A stretch of DNA of 64,000 bases, taken from assembly GCA_963210315.1 (NCBI GenBank), contig OY723238.1:1-64000 (forward strand), in the 5' to 3' direction. Numbering within the stretch: position 1 is the first letter of the stretch; each line of letters starts with the position of its first letter. Positions 1-13,917 of this stretch are shown here, piece by piece. Origin of the DNA: Rhynchopus euleeides (Eukaryota > Euglenozoa > Diplonemea > Diplonemida > Diplonemidae). The position numbers and the translations under genes are program-made. Under the pieces are notes generated by a model. It had not been told where the DNA came from. It searched no databases and worked only from the letters and a program-made list of their open reading frames with translations.

Positions 1-3000
1 AAATCGGTCCCCCAGCCAGGGGTCCCTGTGGTTACTATAATGTATAGTGGGAATCCAGGTTTTTAGGGTGACCCTTTAGCAACATTTTTTGTTTTTCGAA
101 TTTTTTGTCGATTTTCTTTACCGTGTAAAGAACGGAGCGCGTCTATCCCAAAAGTAAGTGGGGCCGCCACTTTTCTGCTCAGAATTCTGTTCGACTTTGA
201 TAAAAACTCTGAGTTTCACCAAACCAGCCAAAAATCCCTGCAAAAATCGTGTTTTTGGTGACGTCGGCAATATTTTCGAAACAGCTCAGAACTGCAAAAT
301 TCCTTCGATGGTGAAATTTCCGGGGGGTGTACCTCCCCGAAAACAATTTCGGATTTCAGCCACTCGAAAATCCGTCCATGTTGGGTGCCATCGGGAAATC
401 CAACGTTTTGGTTGGAAATTCCTTAGGGAAATCGCCCATAGTAGTTTTATAGCGTTTCCGCGGCGAAAACGGCCAGAAAACTGATGACAACGCACCACCA
501 CGTTCCGCTAGGTATGGGTAGCGACCCGGGAATGTCGGTCAGTTTTCACAGAAATTAGTGGAAGATAAAAAATCGGTCCCCCAGCCAGGGGTCCCTGTGG
601 TTACTATAATGTATAGTGGGAATCCAGGTTTTTAGGGTGACCCTTTAGCAACATTTTTTGTTTTTCGAATTTTTTGTCGATTTTCTTTACCGTGTAAAGA
701 ACGGAGCGCGTCTATCCCAAAAGTAAGTGGGGCCGCCACTTTTCTGCTCAGAATTCTGTTCGACTTTGATAAAAACTCTGAGTTTCACCAAACCAGCCAA
801 AAATCCCTGCAAAAATCGTGTTTTTGGTGACGTCGGCAATATTTTCGAAACAGCTCAGAACTGCAAAATTCCTTCGATGGTGAAATTTCCGGGGGGTGTA
901 CCTCCCCGAAAACAATTTCGGATTTCAGCCACTCGAAAATCCGTCCATGTTGGGTGCCATCGGGAAATCCAACGTTTTGGTTGGAAATTCCTTAGGGAAA
1001 TCGCCCATAGTAGTTTTATAGCGTTTCCGCGGCGAAAACGGCCAGAAAACTGATGACAACGCACCACCACGTTCCGCTAGGTATGGGTAGCGACCCGGGA
1101 ATGTCGGTCAGTTTTCACAGAAATTAGTGGAAGATAAAAAATCGGTCCCCCAGCCAGGGGTCCCTGTGGTTACTATAATGTATAGTGGGAATCCAGGTTT
1201 TTAGGGTGACCCTTTAGCAACATTTTTTGTTTTTCGAATTTTTTGTCGATTTTCTTTACCGTGTAAAGAACGGAGCGCGTCTATCCCAAAAGTAAGTGGG
1301 GCCGCCACTTTTCTGCTCAGAATTCTGTTCGACTTTGATAAAAACTCTGAGTTTCACCAAACCAGCCAAAAATCCCTGCAAAAATCGTGTTTTTGGTGAC
1401 GTCGGCAATATTTTCGAAACAGCTCAGAACTGCAAAATTCCTTCGATGGTGAAATTTCCGGGGGGTGTACCTCCCCGAAAACAATTTCGGATTTCAGCCA
1501 CTCGAAAATCCGTCCATGTTGGGTGCCATCGGGAAATCCAACGTTTTGGTTGGAAATTCCTTAGGGAAATCGCCCATAGTAGTTTTATAGCGTTTCCGCG
1601 GCGAAAACGGCCAGAAAACTGATGACAACGCACCACCACGTTCCGCTAGGTATGGGTAGCGACCCGGGAATGTCGGTCAGTTTTCACAGAAATTAGTGGA
1701 AGATAAAAAATCGGTCCCCCAGCCAGGGGTCCCTGTGGTTACTATAATGTATAGTGGGAATCCAGGTTTTTAGGGTGACCCTTTAGCAACATTTTTTGTT
1801 TTTCGAATTTTTTGTCGATTTTCTTTACCGTGTAAAGAACGGAGCGCGTCTATCCCAAAAGTAAGTGGGGCCGCCACTTTTCTGCTCAGAATTCTGTTCG
1901 ACTTTGATAAAAACTCTGAGTTTCACCAAACCAGCCAAAAATCCCTGCAAAAATCGTGTTTTTGGTGACGTCGGCAATATTTTCGAAACAGCTCAGAACT
2001 GCAAAATTCCTTCGATGGTGAAATTTCCGGGGGGTGTACCTCCCCGAAAACAATTTCGGATTTCAGCCACTCGAAAATCCGTCCATGTTGGGTGCCATCG
2101 GGAAATCCAACGTTTTGGTTGGAAATTCCTTAGGGAAATCGCCCATAGTAGTTTTATAGCGTTTCCGCGGCGAAAACGGCCAGAAAACTGATGACAACGC
2201 ACCACCACGTTCCGCTAGGTATGGGTAGCGACCCGGGAATGTCGGTCAGTTTTCACAGAAATTAGTGGAAGATAAAAAATCGGTCCCCCAGCCAGGGGTC
2301 CCTGTGGTTACTATAATGTATAGTGGGAATCCAGGTTTTTAGGGTGACCCTTTAGCAACATTTTTTGTTTTTCGAATTTTTTGTCGATTTTCTTTACCGT
2401 GTAAAGAACGGAGCGCGTCTATCCCAAAAGTAAGTGGGGCCGCCACTTTTCTGCTCAGAATTCTGTTCGACTTTGATAAAAACTCTGAGTTTCACCAAAC
2501 CAGCCAAAAATCCCTGCAAAAATCGTGTTTTTGGTGACGTCGGCAATATTTTCGAAACAGCTCAGAACTGCAAAATTCCTTCGATGGTGAAATTTCCGGG
2601 GGGTGTACCTCCCCGAAAACAATTTCGGATTTCAGCCACTCGAAAATCCGTCCATGTTGGGTGCCATCGGGAAATCCAACGTTTTGGTTGGAAATTCCTT
2701 AGGGAAATCGCCCATAGTAGTTTTATAGCGTTTCCGCGGCGAAAACGGCCAGAAAACTGATGACAACGCACCACCACGTTCCGCTAGGTATGGGTAGCGA
2801 CCCGGGAATGTCGGTCAGTTTTCACAGAAATTAGTGGAAGATAAAAAATCGGTCCCCCAGCCAGGGGTCCCTGTGGTTACTATAATGTATAGTGGGAATC
2901 CAGGTTTTTAGGGTGACCCTTTAGCAACATTTTTTGTTTTTCGAATTTTTTGTCGATTTTCTTTACCGTGTAAAGAACGGAGCGCGTCTATCCCAAAAGT

Positions 3001-6000
3001 AAGTGGGGCCGCCACTTTTCTGCTCAGAATTCTGTTCGACTTTGATAAAAACTCTGAGTTTCACCAAACCAGCCAAAAATCCCTGCAAAAATCGTGTTTT
3101 TGGTGACGTCGGCAATATTTTCGAAACAGCTCAGAACTGCAAAATTCCTTCGATGGTGAAATTTCCGGGGGGTGTACCTCCCCGAAAACAATTTCGGATT
3201 TCAGCCACTCGAAAATCCGTCCATGTTGGGTGCCATCGGGAAATCCAACGTTTTGGTTGGAAATTCCTTAGGGAAATCGCCCATAGTAGTTTTATAGCGT
3301 TTCCGCGGCGAAAACGGCCAGAAAACTGATGACAACGCACCACCACGTTCCGCTAGGTATGGGTAGCGACCCGGGAATGTCGGTCAGTTTTCACAGAAAT
3401 TAGTGGAAGATAAAAAATCGGTCCCCCAGCCAGGGGTCCCTGTGGTTACTATAATGTATAGTGGGAATCCAGGTTTTTAGGGTGACCCTTTAGCAACATT
3501 TTTTGTTTTTCGAATTTTTTGTCGATTTTCTTTACCGTGTAAAGAACGGAGCGCGTCTATCCCAAAAGTAAGTGGGGCCGCCACTTTTCTGCTCAGAATT
3601 CTGTTCGACTTTGATAAAAACTCTGAGTTTCACCAAACCAGCCAAAAATCCCTGCAAAAATCGTGTTTTTGGTGACGTCGGCAATATTTTCGAAACAGCT
3701 CAGAACTGCAAAATTCCTTCGATGGTGAAATTTCCGGGGGGTGTACCTCCCCGAAAACAATTTCGGATTTCAGCCACTCGAAAATCCGTCCATGTTGGGT
3801 GCCATCGGGAAATCCAACGTTTTGGTTGGAAATTCCTTAGGGAAATCGCCCATAGTAGTTTTATAGCGTTTCCGCGGCGAAAACGGCCAGAAAACTGATG
3901 ACAACGCACCACCACGTTCCGCTAGGTATGGGTAGCGACCCGGGAATGTCGGTCAGTTTTCACAGAAATTAGTGGAAGATAAAAAATCGGTCCCCCAGCC
4001 AGGGGTCCCTGTGGTTACTATAATGTATAGTGGGAATCCAGGTTTTTAGGGTGACCCTTTAGCAACATTTTTTGTTTTTCGAATTTTTTGTCGATTTTCT
4101 TTACCGTGTAAAGAACGGAGCGCGTCTATCCCAAAAGTAAGTGGGGCCGCCACTTTTCTGCTCAGAATTCTGTTCGACTTTGATAAAAACTCTGAGTTTC
4201 ACCAAACCAGCCAAAAATCCCTGCAAAAATCGTGTTTTTGGTGACGTCGGCAATATTTTCGAAACAGCTCAGAACTGCAAAATTCCTTCGATGGTGAAAT
4301 TTCCGGGGGGTGTACCTCCCCGAAAACAATTTCGGATTTCAGCCACTCGAAAATCCGTCCATGTTGGGTGCCATCGGGAAATCCAACGTTTTGGTTGGAA
4401 ATTCCTTAGGGAAATCGCCCATAGTAGTTTTATAGCGTTTCCGCGGCGAAAACGGCCAGAAAACTGATGACAACGCACCACCACGTTCCGCTAGGTATGG
4501 GTAGCGACCCGGGAATGTCGGTCAGTTTTCACAGAAATTAGTGGAAGATAAAAAATCGGTCCCCCAGCCAGGGGTCCCTGTGGTTACTATAATGTATAGT
4601 GGGAATCCAGGTTTTTAGGGTGACCCTTTAGCAACATTTTTTGTTTTTCGAATTTTTTGTCGATTTTCTTTACCGTGTAAAGAACGGAGCGCGTCTATCC
4701 CAAAAGTAAGTGGGGCCGCCACTTTTCTGCTCAGAATTCTGTTCGACTTTGATAAAAACTCTGAGTTTCACCAAACCAGCCAAAAATCCCTGCAAAAATC
4801 GTGTTTTTGGTGACGTCGGCAATATTTTCGAAACAGCTCAGAACTGCAAAATTCCTTCGATGGTGAAATTTCCGGGGGGTGTACCTCCCCGAAAACAATT
4901 TCGGATTTCAGCCACTCGAAAATCCGTCCATGTTGGGTGCCATCGGGAAATCCAACGTTTTGGTTGGAAATTCCTTAGGGAAATCGCCCATAGTAGTTTT
5001 ATAGCGTTTCCGCGGCGAAAACGGCCAGAAAACTGATGACAACGCACCACCACGTTCCGCTAGGTATGGGTAGCGACCCGGGAATGTCGGTCAGTTTTCA
5101 CAGAAATTAGTGGAAGATAAAAAATCGGTCCCCCAGCCAGGGGTCCCTGTGGTTACTATAATGTATAGTGGGAATCCAGGTTTTTAGGGTGACCCTTTAG
5201 CAACATTTTTTGTTTTTCGAATTTTTTGTCGATTTTCTTTACCGTGTAAAGAACGGAGCGCGTCTATCCCAAAAGTAAGTGGGGCCGCCACTTTTCTGCT
5301 CAGAATTCTGTTCGACTTTGATAAAAACTCTGAGTTTCACCAAACCAGCCAAAAATCCCTGCAAAAATCGTGTTTTTGGTGACGTCGGCAATATTTTCGA
5401 AACAGCTCAGAACTGCAAAATTCCTTCGATGGTGAAATTTCCGGGGGGTGTACCTCCCCGAAAACAATTTCGGATTTCAGCCACTCGAAAATCCGTCCAT
5501 GTTGGGTGCCATCGGGAAATCCAACGTTTTGGTTGGAAATTCCTTAGGGAAATCGCCCATAGTAGTTTTATAGCGTTTCCGCGGCGAAAACGGCCAGAAA
5601 ACTGATGACAACGCACCACCACGTTCCGCTAGGTATGGGTAGCGACCCGGGAATGTCGGTCAGTTTTCACAGAAATTAGTGGAAGATAAAAAATCGGTCC
5701 CCCAGCCAGGGGTCCCTGTGGTTACTATAATGTATAGTGGGAATCCAGGTTTTTAGGGTGACCCTTTAGCAACATTTTTTGTTTTTCGAATTTTTTGTCG
5801 ATTTTCTTTACCGTGTAAAGAACGGAGCGCGTCTATCCCAAAAGTAAGTGGGGCCGCCACTTTTCTGCTCAGAATTCTGTTCGACTTTGATAAAAACTCT
5901 GAGTTTCACCAAACCAGCCAAAAATCCCTGCAAAAATCGTGTTTTTGGTGACGTCGGCAATATTTTCGAAACAGCTCAGAACTGCAAAATTCCTTCGATG

Positions 6001-9000
6001 GTGAAATTTCCGGGGGGTGTACCTCCCCGAAAACAATTTCGGATTTCAGCCACTCGAAAATCCGTCCATGTTGGGTGCCATCGGGAAATCCAACGTTTTG
6101 GTTGGAAATTCCTTAGGGAAATCGCCCATAGTAGTTTTATAGCGTTTCCGCGGCGAAAACGGCCAGAAAACTGATGACAACGCACCACCACGTTCCGCTA
6201 GGTATGGGTAGCGACCCGGGAATGTCGGTCAGTTTTCACAGAAATTAGTGGAAGATAAAAAATCGGTCCCCCAGCCAGGGGTCCCTGTGGTTACTATAAT
6301 GTATAGTGGGAATCCAGGTTTTTAGGGTGACCCTTTAGCAACATTTTTTGTTTTTCGAATTTTTTGTCGATTTTCTTTACCGTGTAAAGAACGGAGCGCG
6401 TCTATCCCAAAAGTAAGTGGGGCCGCCACTTTTCTGCTCAGAATTCTGTTCGACTTTGATAAAAACTCTGAGTTTCACCAAACCAGCCAAAAATCCCTGC
6501 AAAAATCGTGTTTTTGGTGACGTCGGCAATATTTTCGAAACAGCTCAGAACTGCAAAATTCCTTCGATGGTGAAATTTCCGGGGGGTGTACCTCCCCGAA
6601 AACAATTTCGGATTTCAGCCACTCGAAAATCCGTCCATGTTGGGTGCCATCGGGAAATCCAACGTTTTGGTTGGAAATTCCTTAGGGAAATCGCCCATAG
6701 TAGTTTTATAGCGTTTCCGCGGCGAAAACGGCCAGAAAACTGATGACAACGCACCACCACGTTCCGCTAGGTATGGGTAGCGACCCGGGAATGTCGGTCA
6801 GTTTTCACAGAAATTAGTGGAAGATAAAAAATCGGTCCCCCAGCCAGGGGTCCCTGTGGTTACTATAATGTATAGTGGGAATCCAGGTTTTTAGGGTGAC
6901 CCTTTAGCAACATTTTTTGTTTTTCGAATTTTTTGTCGATTTTCTTTACCGTGTAAAGAACGGAGCGCGTCTATCCCAAAAGTAAGTGGGGCCGCCACTT
7001 TTCTGCTCAGAATTCTGTTCGACTTTGATAAAAACTCTGAGTTTCACCAAACCAGCCAAAAATCCCTGCAAAAATCGTGTTTTTGGTGACGTCGGCAATA
7101 TTTTCGAAACAGCTCAGAACTGCAAAATTCCTTCGATGGTGAAATTTCCGGGGGGTGTACCTCCCCGAAAACAATTTCGGATTTCAGCCACTCGAAAATC
7201 CGTCCATGTTGGGTGCCATCGGGAAATCCAACGTTTTGGTTGGAAATTCCTTAGGGAAATCGCCCATAGTAGTTTTATAGCGTTTCCGCGGCGAAAACGG
7301 CCAGAAAACTGATGACAACGCACCACCACGTTCCGCTAGGTATGGGTAGCGACCCGGGAATGTCGGTCAGTTTTCACAGAAATTAGTGGAAGATAAAAAA
7401 TCGGTCCCCCAGCCAGGGGTCCCTGTGGTTACTATAATGTATAGTGGGAATCCAGGTTTTTAGGGTGACCCTTTAGCAACATTTTTTGTTTTTCGAATTT
7501 TTTGTCGATTTTCTTTACCGTGTAAAGAACGGAGCGCGTCTATCCCAAAAGTAAGTGGGGCCGCCACTTTTCTGCTCAGAATTCTGTTCGACTTTGATAA
7601 AAACTCTGAGTTTCACCAAACCAGCCAAAAATCCCTGCAAAAATCGTGTTTTTGGTGACGTCGGCAATATTTTCGAAACAGCTCAGAACTGCAAAATTCC
7701 TTCGATGGTGAAATTTCCGGGGGGTGTACCTCCCCGAAAACAATTTCGGATTTCAGCCACTCGAAAATCCGTCCATGTTGGGTGCCATCGGGAAATCCAA
7801 CGTTTTGGTTGGAAATTCCTTAGGGAAATCGCCCATAGTAGTTTTATAGCGTTTCCGCGGCGAAAACGGCCAGAAAACTGATGACAACGCACCACCACGT
7901 TCCGCTAGGTATGGGTAGCGACCCGGGAATGTCGGTCAGTTTTCACAGAAATTAGTGGAAGATAAAAAATCGGTCCCCCAGCCAGGGGTCCCTGTGGTTA
8001 CTATAATGTATAGTGGGAATCCAGGTTTTTAGGGTGACCCTTTAGCAACATTTTTTGTTTTTCGAATTTTTTGTCGATTTTCTTTACCGTGTAAAGAACG
8101 GAGCGCGTCTATCCCAAAAGTAAGTGGGGCCGCCACTTTTCTGCTCAGAATTCTGTTCGACTTTGATAAAAACTCTGAGTTTCACCAAACCAGCCAAAAA
8201 TCCCTGCAAAAATCGTGTTTTTGGTGACGTCGGCAATATTTTCGAAACAGCTCAGAACTGCAAAATTCCTTCGATGGTGAAATTTCCGGGGGGTGTACCT
8301 CCCCGAAAACAATTTCGGATTTCAGCCACTCGAAAATCCGTCCATGTTGGGTGCCATCGGGAAATCCAACGTTTTGGTTGGAAATTCCTTAGGGAAATCG
8401 CCCATAGTAGTTTTATAGCGTTTCCGCGGCGAAAACGGCCAGAAAACTGATGACAACGCACCACCACGTTCCGCTAGGTATGGGTAGCGACCCGGGAATG
8501 TCGGTCAGTTTTCACAGAAATTAGTGGAAGATAAAAAATCGGTCCCCCAGCCAGGGGTCCCTGTGGTTACTATAATGTATAGTGGGAATCCAGGTTTTTA
8601 GGGTGACCCTTTAGCAACATTTTTTGTTTTTCGAATTTTTTGTCGATTTTCTTTACCGTGTAAAGAACGGAGCGCGTCTATCCCAAAAGTAAGTGGGGCC
8701 GCCACTTTTCTGCTCAGAATTCTGTTCGACTTTGATAAAAACTCTGAGTTTCACCAAACCAGCCAAAAATCCCTGCAAAAATCGTGTTTTTGGTGACGTC
8801 GGCAATATTTTCGAAACAGCTCAGAACTGCAAAATTCCTTCGATGGTGAAATTTCCGGGGGGTGTACCTCCCCGAAAACAATTTCGGATTTCAGCCACTC
8901 GAAAATCCGTCCATGTTGGGTGCCATCGGGAAATCCAACGTTTTGGTTGGAAATTCCTTAGGGAAATCGCCCATAGTAGTTTTATAGCGTTTCCGCGGCG

Positions 9001-10716
9001 AAAACGGCCAGAAAACTGATGACAACGCACCACCACGTTCCGCTAGGTATGGGTAGCGACCCGGGAATGTCGGTCAGTTTTCACAGAAATTAGTGGAAGA
9101 TAAAAAATCGGTCCCCCAGCCAGGGGTCCCTGTGGTTACTATAATGTATAGTGGGAATCCAGGTTTTTAGGGTGACCCTTTAGCAACATTTTTTGTTTTT
9201 CGAATTTTTTGTCGATTTTCTTTACCGTGTAAAGAACGGAGCGCGTCTATCCCAAAAGTAAGTGGGGCCGCCACTTTTCTGCTCAGAATTCTGTTCGACT
9301 TTGATAAAAACTCTGAGTTTCACCAAACCAGCCAAAAATCCCTGCAAAAATCGTGTTTTTGGTGACGTCGGCAATATTTTCGAAACAGCTCAGAACTGCA
9401 AAATTCCTTCGATGGTGAAATTTCCGGGGGGTGTACCTCCCCGAAAACAATTTCGGATTTCAGCCACTCGAAAATCCGTCCATGTTGGGTGCCATCGGGA
9501 AATCCAACGTTTTGGTTGGAAATTCCTTAGGGAAATCGCCCATAGTAGTTTTATAGCGTTTCCGCGGCGAAAACGGCCAGAAAACTGATGACAACGCACC
9601 ACCACGTTCCGCTAGGTATGGGTAGCGACCCGGGAATGTCGGTCAGTTTTCACAGAAATTAGTGGAAGATAAAAAATCGGTCCCCCAGCCAGGGGTCCCT
9701 GTGGTTACTATAATGTATAGTGGGAATCCAGGTTTTTAGGGTGACCCTTTAGCAACATTTTTTGTTTTTCGAATTTTTTGTCGATTTTCTTTACCGTGTA
9801 AAGAACGGAGCGCGTCTATCCCAAAAGTAAGTGGGGCCGCCACTTTTCTGCTCAGAATTCTGTTCGACTTTGATAAAAACTCTGAGTTTCACCAAACCAG
9901 CCAAAAATCCCTGCAAAAATCGTGTTTTTGGTGACGTCGGCAATATTTTCGAAACAGCTCAGAACTGCAAAATTCCTTCGATGGTGAAATTTCCGGGGGG
10001 TGTACCTCCCCGAAAACAATTTCGGATTTCAGCCACTCGAAAATCCGTCCATGTTGGGTGCCATCGGGAAATCCAACGTTTTGGTTGGAAATTCCTTAGG
10101 GAAATCGCCCATAGTAGTTTTATAGCGTTTCCGCGGCGAAAACGGCCAGAAAACTGATGACAACGCACCACCACGTTCCGCTAGGTATGGGTAGCGACCC
10201 GGGAATGTCGGTCAGTTTTCACAGAAATTAGTGGAAGATAAAAAATCGGTCCCCCAGCCAGGGGTCCCTGTGGTTACTATAATGTATAGTGGGAATCCAG
10301 GTTTTTAGGGTGACCCTTTAGCAACATTTTTTGTTTTTCGAATTTTTTGTCGATTTTCTTTACCGTGTAAAGAACGGAGCGCGTCTATCCCAAAAGTAAG
10401 TGGGGCCGCCACTTTTCTGCTCAGAATTCTGTTCGACTTTGATAAAAACTCTGAGTTTCACCAAACCAGCCAAAAATCCCTGCAAAAATCGTGTTTTTGG
10501 TGACGTCGGCAATATTTTCGAAACAGCTCAGAACTGCAAAATTCCTTCGATGGTGAAATTTCCGGGGGGTGTACCTCCCCGAAAACAATTTCGGATTTCA
10601 GCCACTCGAAAATCCGTCCATGTTGGGTGCCATCGGGAAATCCAACGTTTTGGTTGGAAATTCCTTAGGGAAATCGCCCATAGTAGTTTTATAGCGTTTC
10701 CGCGGCGAAAACGGCC
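1..10716. repeat. 569-bp satellite DNA, about 18.8 tandem copies
   Basis: A 569-bp unit repeats head-to-tail from the first base; copies start at 1, 570, 1139 and so on, and the last begins at 10,243 and breaks off at 10,716 after a GGCC. No difference between units was noticed when reading. The unit is AT-leaning with short palindromes (for example GGGTGACCC and CTTTACCGTGTAAAG) and several T-runs. Each unit has a 108-codon plus-strand and a 71-codon minus-strand open frame, but both begin at GTG and have no recognisable domain, so they are treated as non-coding. Such homogeneity fits a centromeric, subtelomeric or knob-type satellite kept uniform by unequal exchange. The left edge of the array is outside the window. 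Confidence 0.97.
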
Positions 10717-11203
10717 TCAAAACCGACGGTACGGCATGTCGGTGACAATGGTGAGCCAAAAACAAGCACTTGCGACATCGGACGAGCAAAAAGACGTAGG
10801 GGACGACCATATGGATCCGTAAGGGAATGTCAGCCTTTTTCGCCTTTTTTTTGCATATTCAGTGTTCCGGTTGAGGGTTCCTGTGCTGTGTTGTTGTGTG
10901 TATGCATGGAGGTGTGCCTGTGTGTTGTGGTGCCTGCGTAATCAATGCAATCGGAAGGCAATGTGGGGAAGAGTTGGGGTCAGAGGATGGGGCGGGGTTG
11001 GTGCTGCTGTCTCTGTCGGATTCATGAATTTTTCTGCAGAGTCTGTCTCTCTGTCGGTTGTGGTTTGTGTGCCTGAAGACTGTGTTAGATCGAGCCTGGG
11101 AGGAGTACACACATCGCGGCAGGCTTGGCACAGGTTAGGAGCGTCTTTCAGGGAAAAGCAGGTGAATGAATCAATAGTGGCACATGTGGGAAGGCAAGAG
11201 ATG
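10717..11203. other. Unique spacer between satellite and Helitron remnant
   Basis: The satellite ends abruptly and is followed by about 490 bases of single-copy sequence with a T-run near 10,845. The 3' end of the Helitron should lie here, because the helicase reads leftward. I could not identify a convincing terminal hairpin plus CTRR end. No gene is supported. Confidence 0.5.
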
Positions 11204-13597
11204 CTAGGGATTTTGGTTTTGCGGCCGACCATCATGGATCACAGTTGTTGTAAGGCTCTGCTGAACCTTGCTGTATCCGTATGCAGAGAACTGCAAGAAG
11301 TGTACGCTGTTGTCACAAATAATGTAAAAGGTGTTGGCTGCCTTCGGGGTGTTGTATTTGTGCTCACTGACCTTCTGTCCAAGGCCATTGTCTGCATCTT
11401 CTGTGAGAATGACAACAATGCAGATCTGCAAAACAACAGCGGTTAGATACACAGCAATGCTGTCAGCCCAGAATGGCGAGTTCATCACTCGATGCAAGTT
11501 GCAGTAGTCCTGGACTCCTTTCTGACATTCCAGACCCAAGCCCTGCCAATGAACAAAAGATGCAATTGAAACCAAGTGTCTCAGTCCCTCTGGAAAGGGA
11601 TCCTTCCAGACATGTTCACGAAGGAGCTTTGCGGAAGCCCGTTGGTCCAGGGCAGCCGTCCCCACCCCAGGAACTCTTCTTCTGATTTGACTGTAGCACA
11701 AAAGGGAGTGGTAAAAGCAATGACCGTCTCCAGGAACGTCAACAACGGCGGTACAGGGAAGCCCTGCAGCTGCCAGAAACTGGCGGACCCGAAGGGAGAC
11801 TGTTGTTCTTTCAAGCTGTGCTCCTGTTCTCTTCAGGTTTGGGGGGAAAAAACTCAGTCGATCACCGTCGCGGTTAGAGTCAGGAAGATGATACTGAGGA
11901 AAAGGCATGCCATCATCATCATCGTCATCATCATCGTCATCTTCAGCAAACTCAAGGTGTGCCACTGTGTTGGGGAGGGGTGCATTTCTTTGCAAGGCTT
12001 CTGCAGTTGGAGGAGGGAGGTTAGAGTTTTGATGAACAGAAGCCGAGTAAGCTGCATCCGAAATTGTCTGGTACTTTGTTCTGATGGCTGCCTTCTCAGC
12101 ATCAGTCAGGTTTGCAAATATCCCCTCCACCTCCCTCCCCACAACATCAAGCACCTCCTTGAAGACAGGATTCTGAATTGGGAACATTTTTCCTGTCATC
12201 TTACTCACAGGAACAGCAACCTTCACAGCATCAGACGAACGGCACCTGCTGAGGGCAACATACAGCTGTCCATGTGCAAAGCACTGGTTTGTAGTCAGGT
12301 CAAGCCCAACCCGATCCAGTGTCTGTCCCTGTGCTTTGTTGATTGTGCTTGCAAAGGCAAGAGAAACTGGAAACTGGACACGCTTCATGGCAAAGCCAAC
12401 CTTTTTTGCATCTGGTTCGTTCTTGACCCGTGGGATGCAGATGTAGTCACTTTCCAGGGTGTCAGGTTTGTCAATCGGAACACACAGAAGGTTGAGAGGG
12501 GTAATCCTCTTCAAGATCAGCCGTGTCCCATTACACAGCCCTCCTGGAGGATTCAAGTTCTTCAGAAGCATGACAGGTGCCCCAACCTTGAGGTGCAGTG
12601 TGTGGAGTGGGATTCCAGTCACCACCACTTGGTTGAGCACATCATTGTCAAGAAGGTCAGGACGAACATTCTCCTCAACACAGGTGTCCTGCCCGATAAT
12701 GAGAAACTCCTCCCCAGGCATCCTCTGCAGACATTTTTGGTTGAGCTCACGCTGTGCACTGTTTGTTGGACACATGATCATTGCATTCCCAATGAATGAG
12801 GAGGAGAAGGAGGATGGAGCATGATGATTGTTCTGCTTCTTCGAAAGATTTGGAAAGGTGTGTTCAATCAGGTCTTCCTGGCTGTAGTAGTGGCAACTGT
12901 CATTTTTTCTTCTGATTGCAGCAGCACTGGAAGGAAACACGTTCTTGACATACATCTTGCTGAAGAGGTTTATGGTCCCATCTTCCTCATTCATGGAACC
13001 ATCCCCAACTGCACTCAAAAACTGTGCATATTCCAGGTCACCCTGTTGCCTCATAATTTGGGTCAAACTTATCTTCTGAATTTCAGGCCAGAGAGGGGAC
13101 ATGTGGAGTGTTGCTGCAATTGCCCCCTCCCTGGTGTCATGCACCGGAAGAATTTGCTTGATGTCACCACCAAGCACTGTCACAATCCCACCAAAGGGTG
13201 CCTCATTCTGCCTCACCCTCCGACAGGACCGATCCACAATCTCAACACATTCCCTCCTTGCCATCACCACCTCATCCCAAACAATCAGTGACGTTTTTCT
13301 GATCAAGTCCTCAAACTCTGTGGGCAAGGAACAGAGTTTGTTACATTCGGAAGGGTCAATGTTGAGGGGAATCTTGAACCGGTTGTGGGCGGTCCGCCCC
13401 CCACGAAGAAGTGTAGCAGCAATTCCGGAACTGGCAACGGCTAGGGCGATGGAGTGCCCTTCCTGTTGAGGCATCGGATTCCCGACGGCTCTTCCGAAAC
13501 GCAGCAGCCCGCCTTCTGTCGCTTGAATCAGAACTGTCATCCTCCTCCTCTTCCCCAGGAATCTGCTCGCCAGCGAAAAGCAAGCCCGCACGTTCAT
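11204..13597 (-). pseudogene. Helitron helicase (PIF1-type) C-terminal part with OTU-like domain, 5'-truncated
   Basis: Long minus-strand frame of 797 codons. The first ~60 residues look unrelated. From there it carries Helitron/PIF1 superfamily-1B helicase motifs: motif Ia (VASSGIAATLL), a Walker-B-like IVWDE, the GGDIKQILPV motif III, and the C-terminal motifs KAQGQTLDRVG and LYVALSRCRS. A C-terminal section has an OTU cysteine-protease signature (PGDGHCFYHSL, then a late NSVHFLQF carrying the catalytic His). Helitrons of several eukaryotes encode OTU domains, so the fusion is expected. The N-terminal helicase half with the Walker A GKT loop, and the Rep/HUH nuclease, are absent here and upstream. 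The element is therefore 5'-truncated and non-autonomous, although the OTU reading frame is intact. An Asp-run precedes the OTU region. Confidence 0.85.
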
Positions 13598-13724
13598 TCT
13601 GGATCATCAGCGGCACAGAGCAACGACGAGTGCCTTCTGGATTCCACATCCATGGGCCATCCCAGCAAAAGCGGTAGCCGGCCGAGACGTACTCCTCAAT
13701 GGTCCGCAGACGTGCATGCGACAT
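13500..13724 (-). other. Short hypothetical open frame abutting the Helitron remnant
   Basis: From an ATG at about 13,724 a minus-strand frame begins MSHARLRTIEEYVSAG and runs into an acidic stretch before overlapping the helicase frame in a different phase. It has no recognisable domain. It could be the 5' end of a host gene into which the Helitron fragment was joined, or chance coding. Function is unknown. Confidence 0.25.
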
Positions 13725-13917
13725 AGTTTGTGTGGTTCCTGTGTGGGAGATGTGTGTGGATGCACGTACAAGATGACACAACACATGAACAAGACGGAGC
13801 TGCAAACAAAAGACATGAACAAGGGGCGGGAGCAGGCAGGGAAGGGTGGGGGGGGGGGGGGGCGGGGGGGACGCGACACAGGTTCACACCTGAACAACAC
13901 GCTTGCTCATTTCTCGT

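Noticed and set aside
1..569. 5S rRNA or spliced-leader RNA gene within the 569-bp unit
   Set aside because: No 5S internal control region or leader/donor/Sm arrangement could be recognised; AATTTTTTG alone is weak.
158..10822. Repeated 108- and 71-codon frames in every satellite unit
   Set aside because: They begin at GTG, overlap on both strands, have no recognisable domain, and are copied only because the satellite unit is copied.
11576..12799. 407-codon plus-strand frame
   Set aside because: Antisense to the Helitron helicase motifs; no domain of its own.
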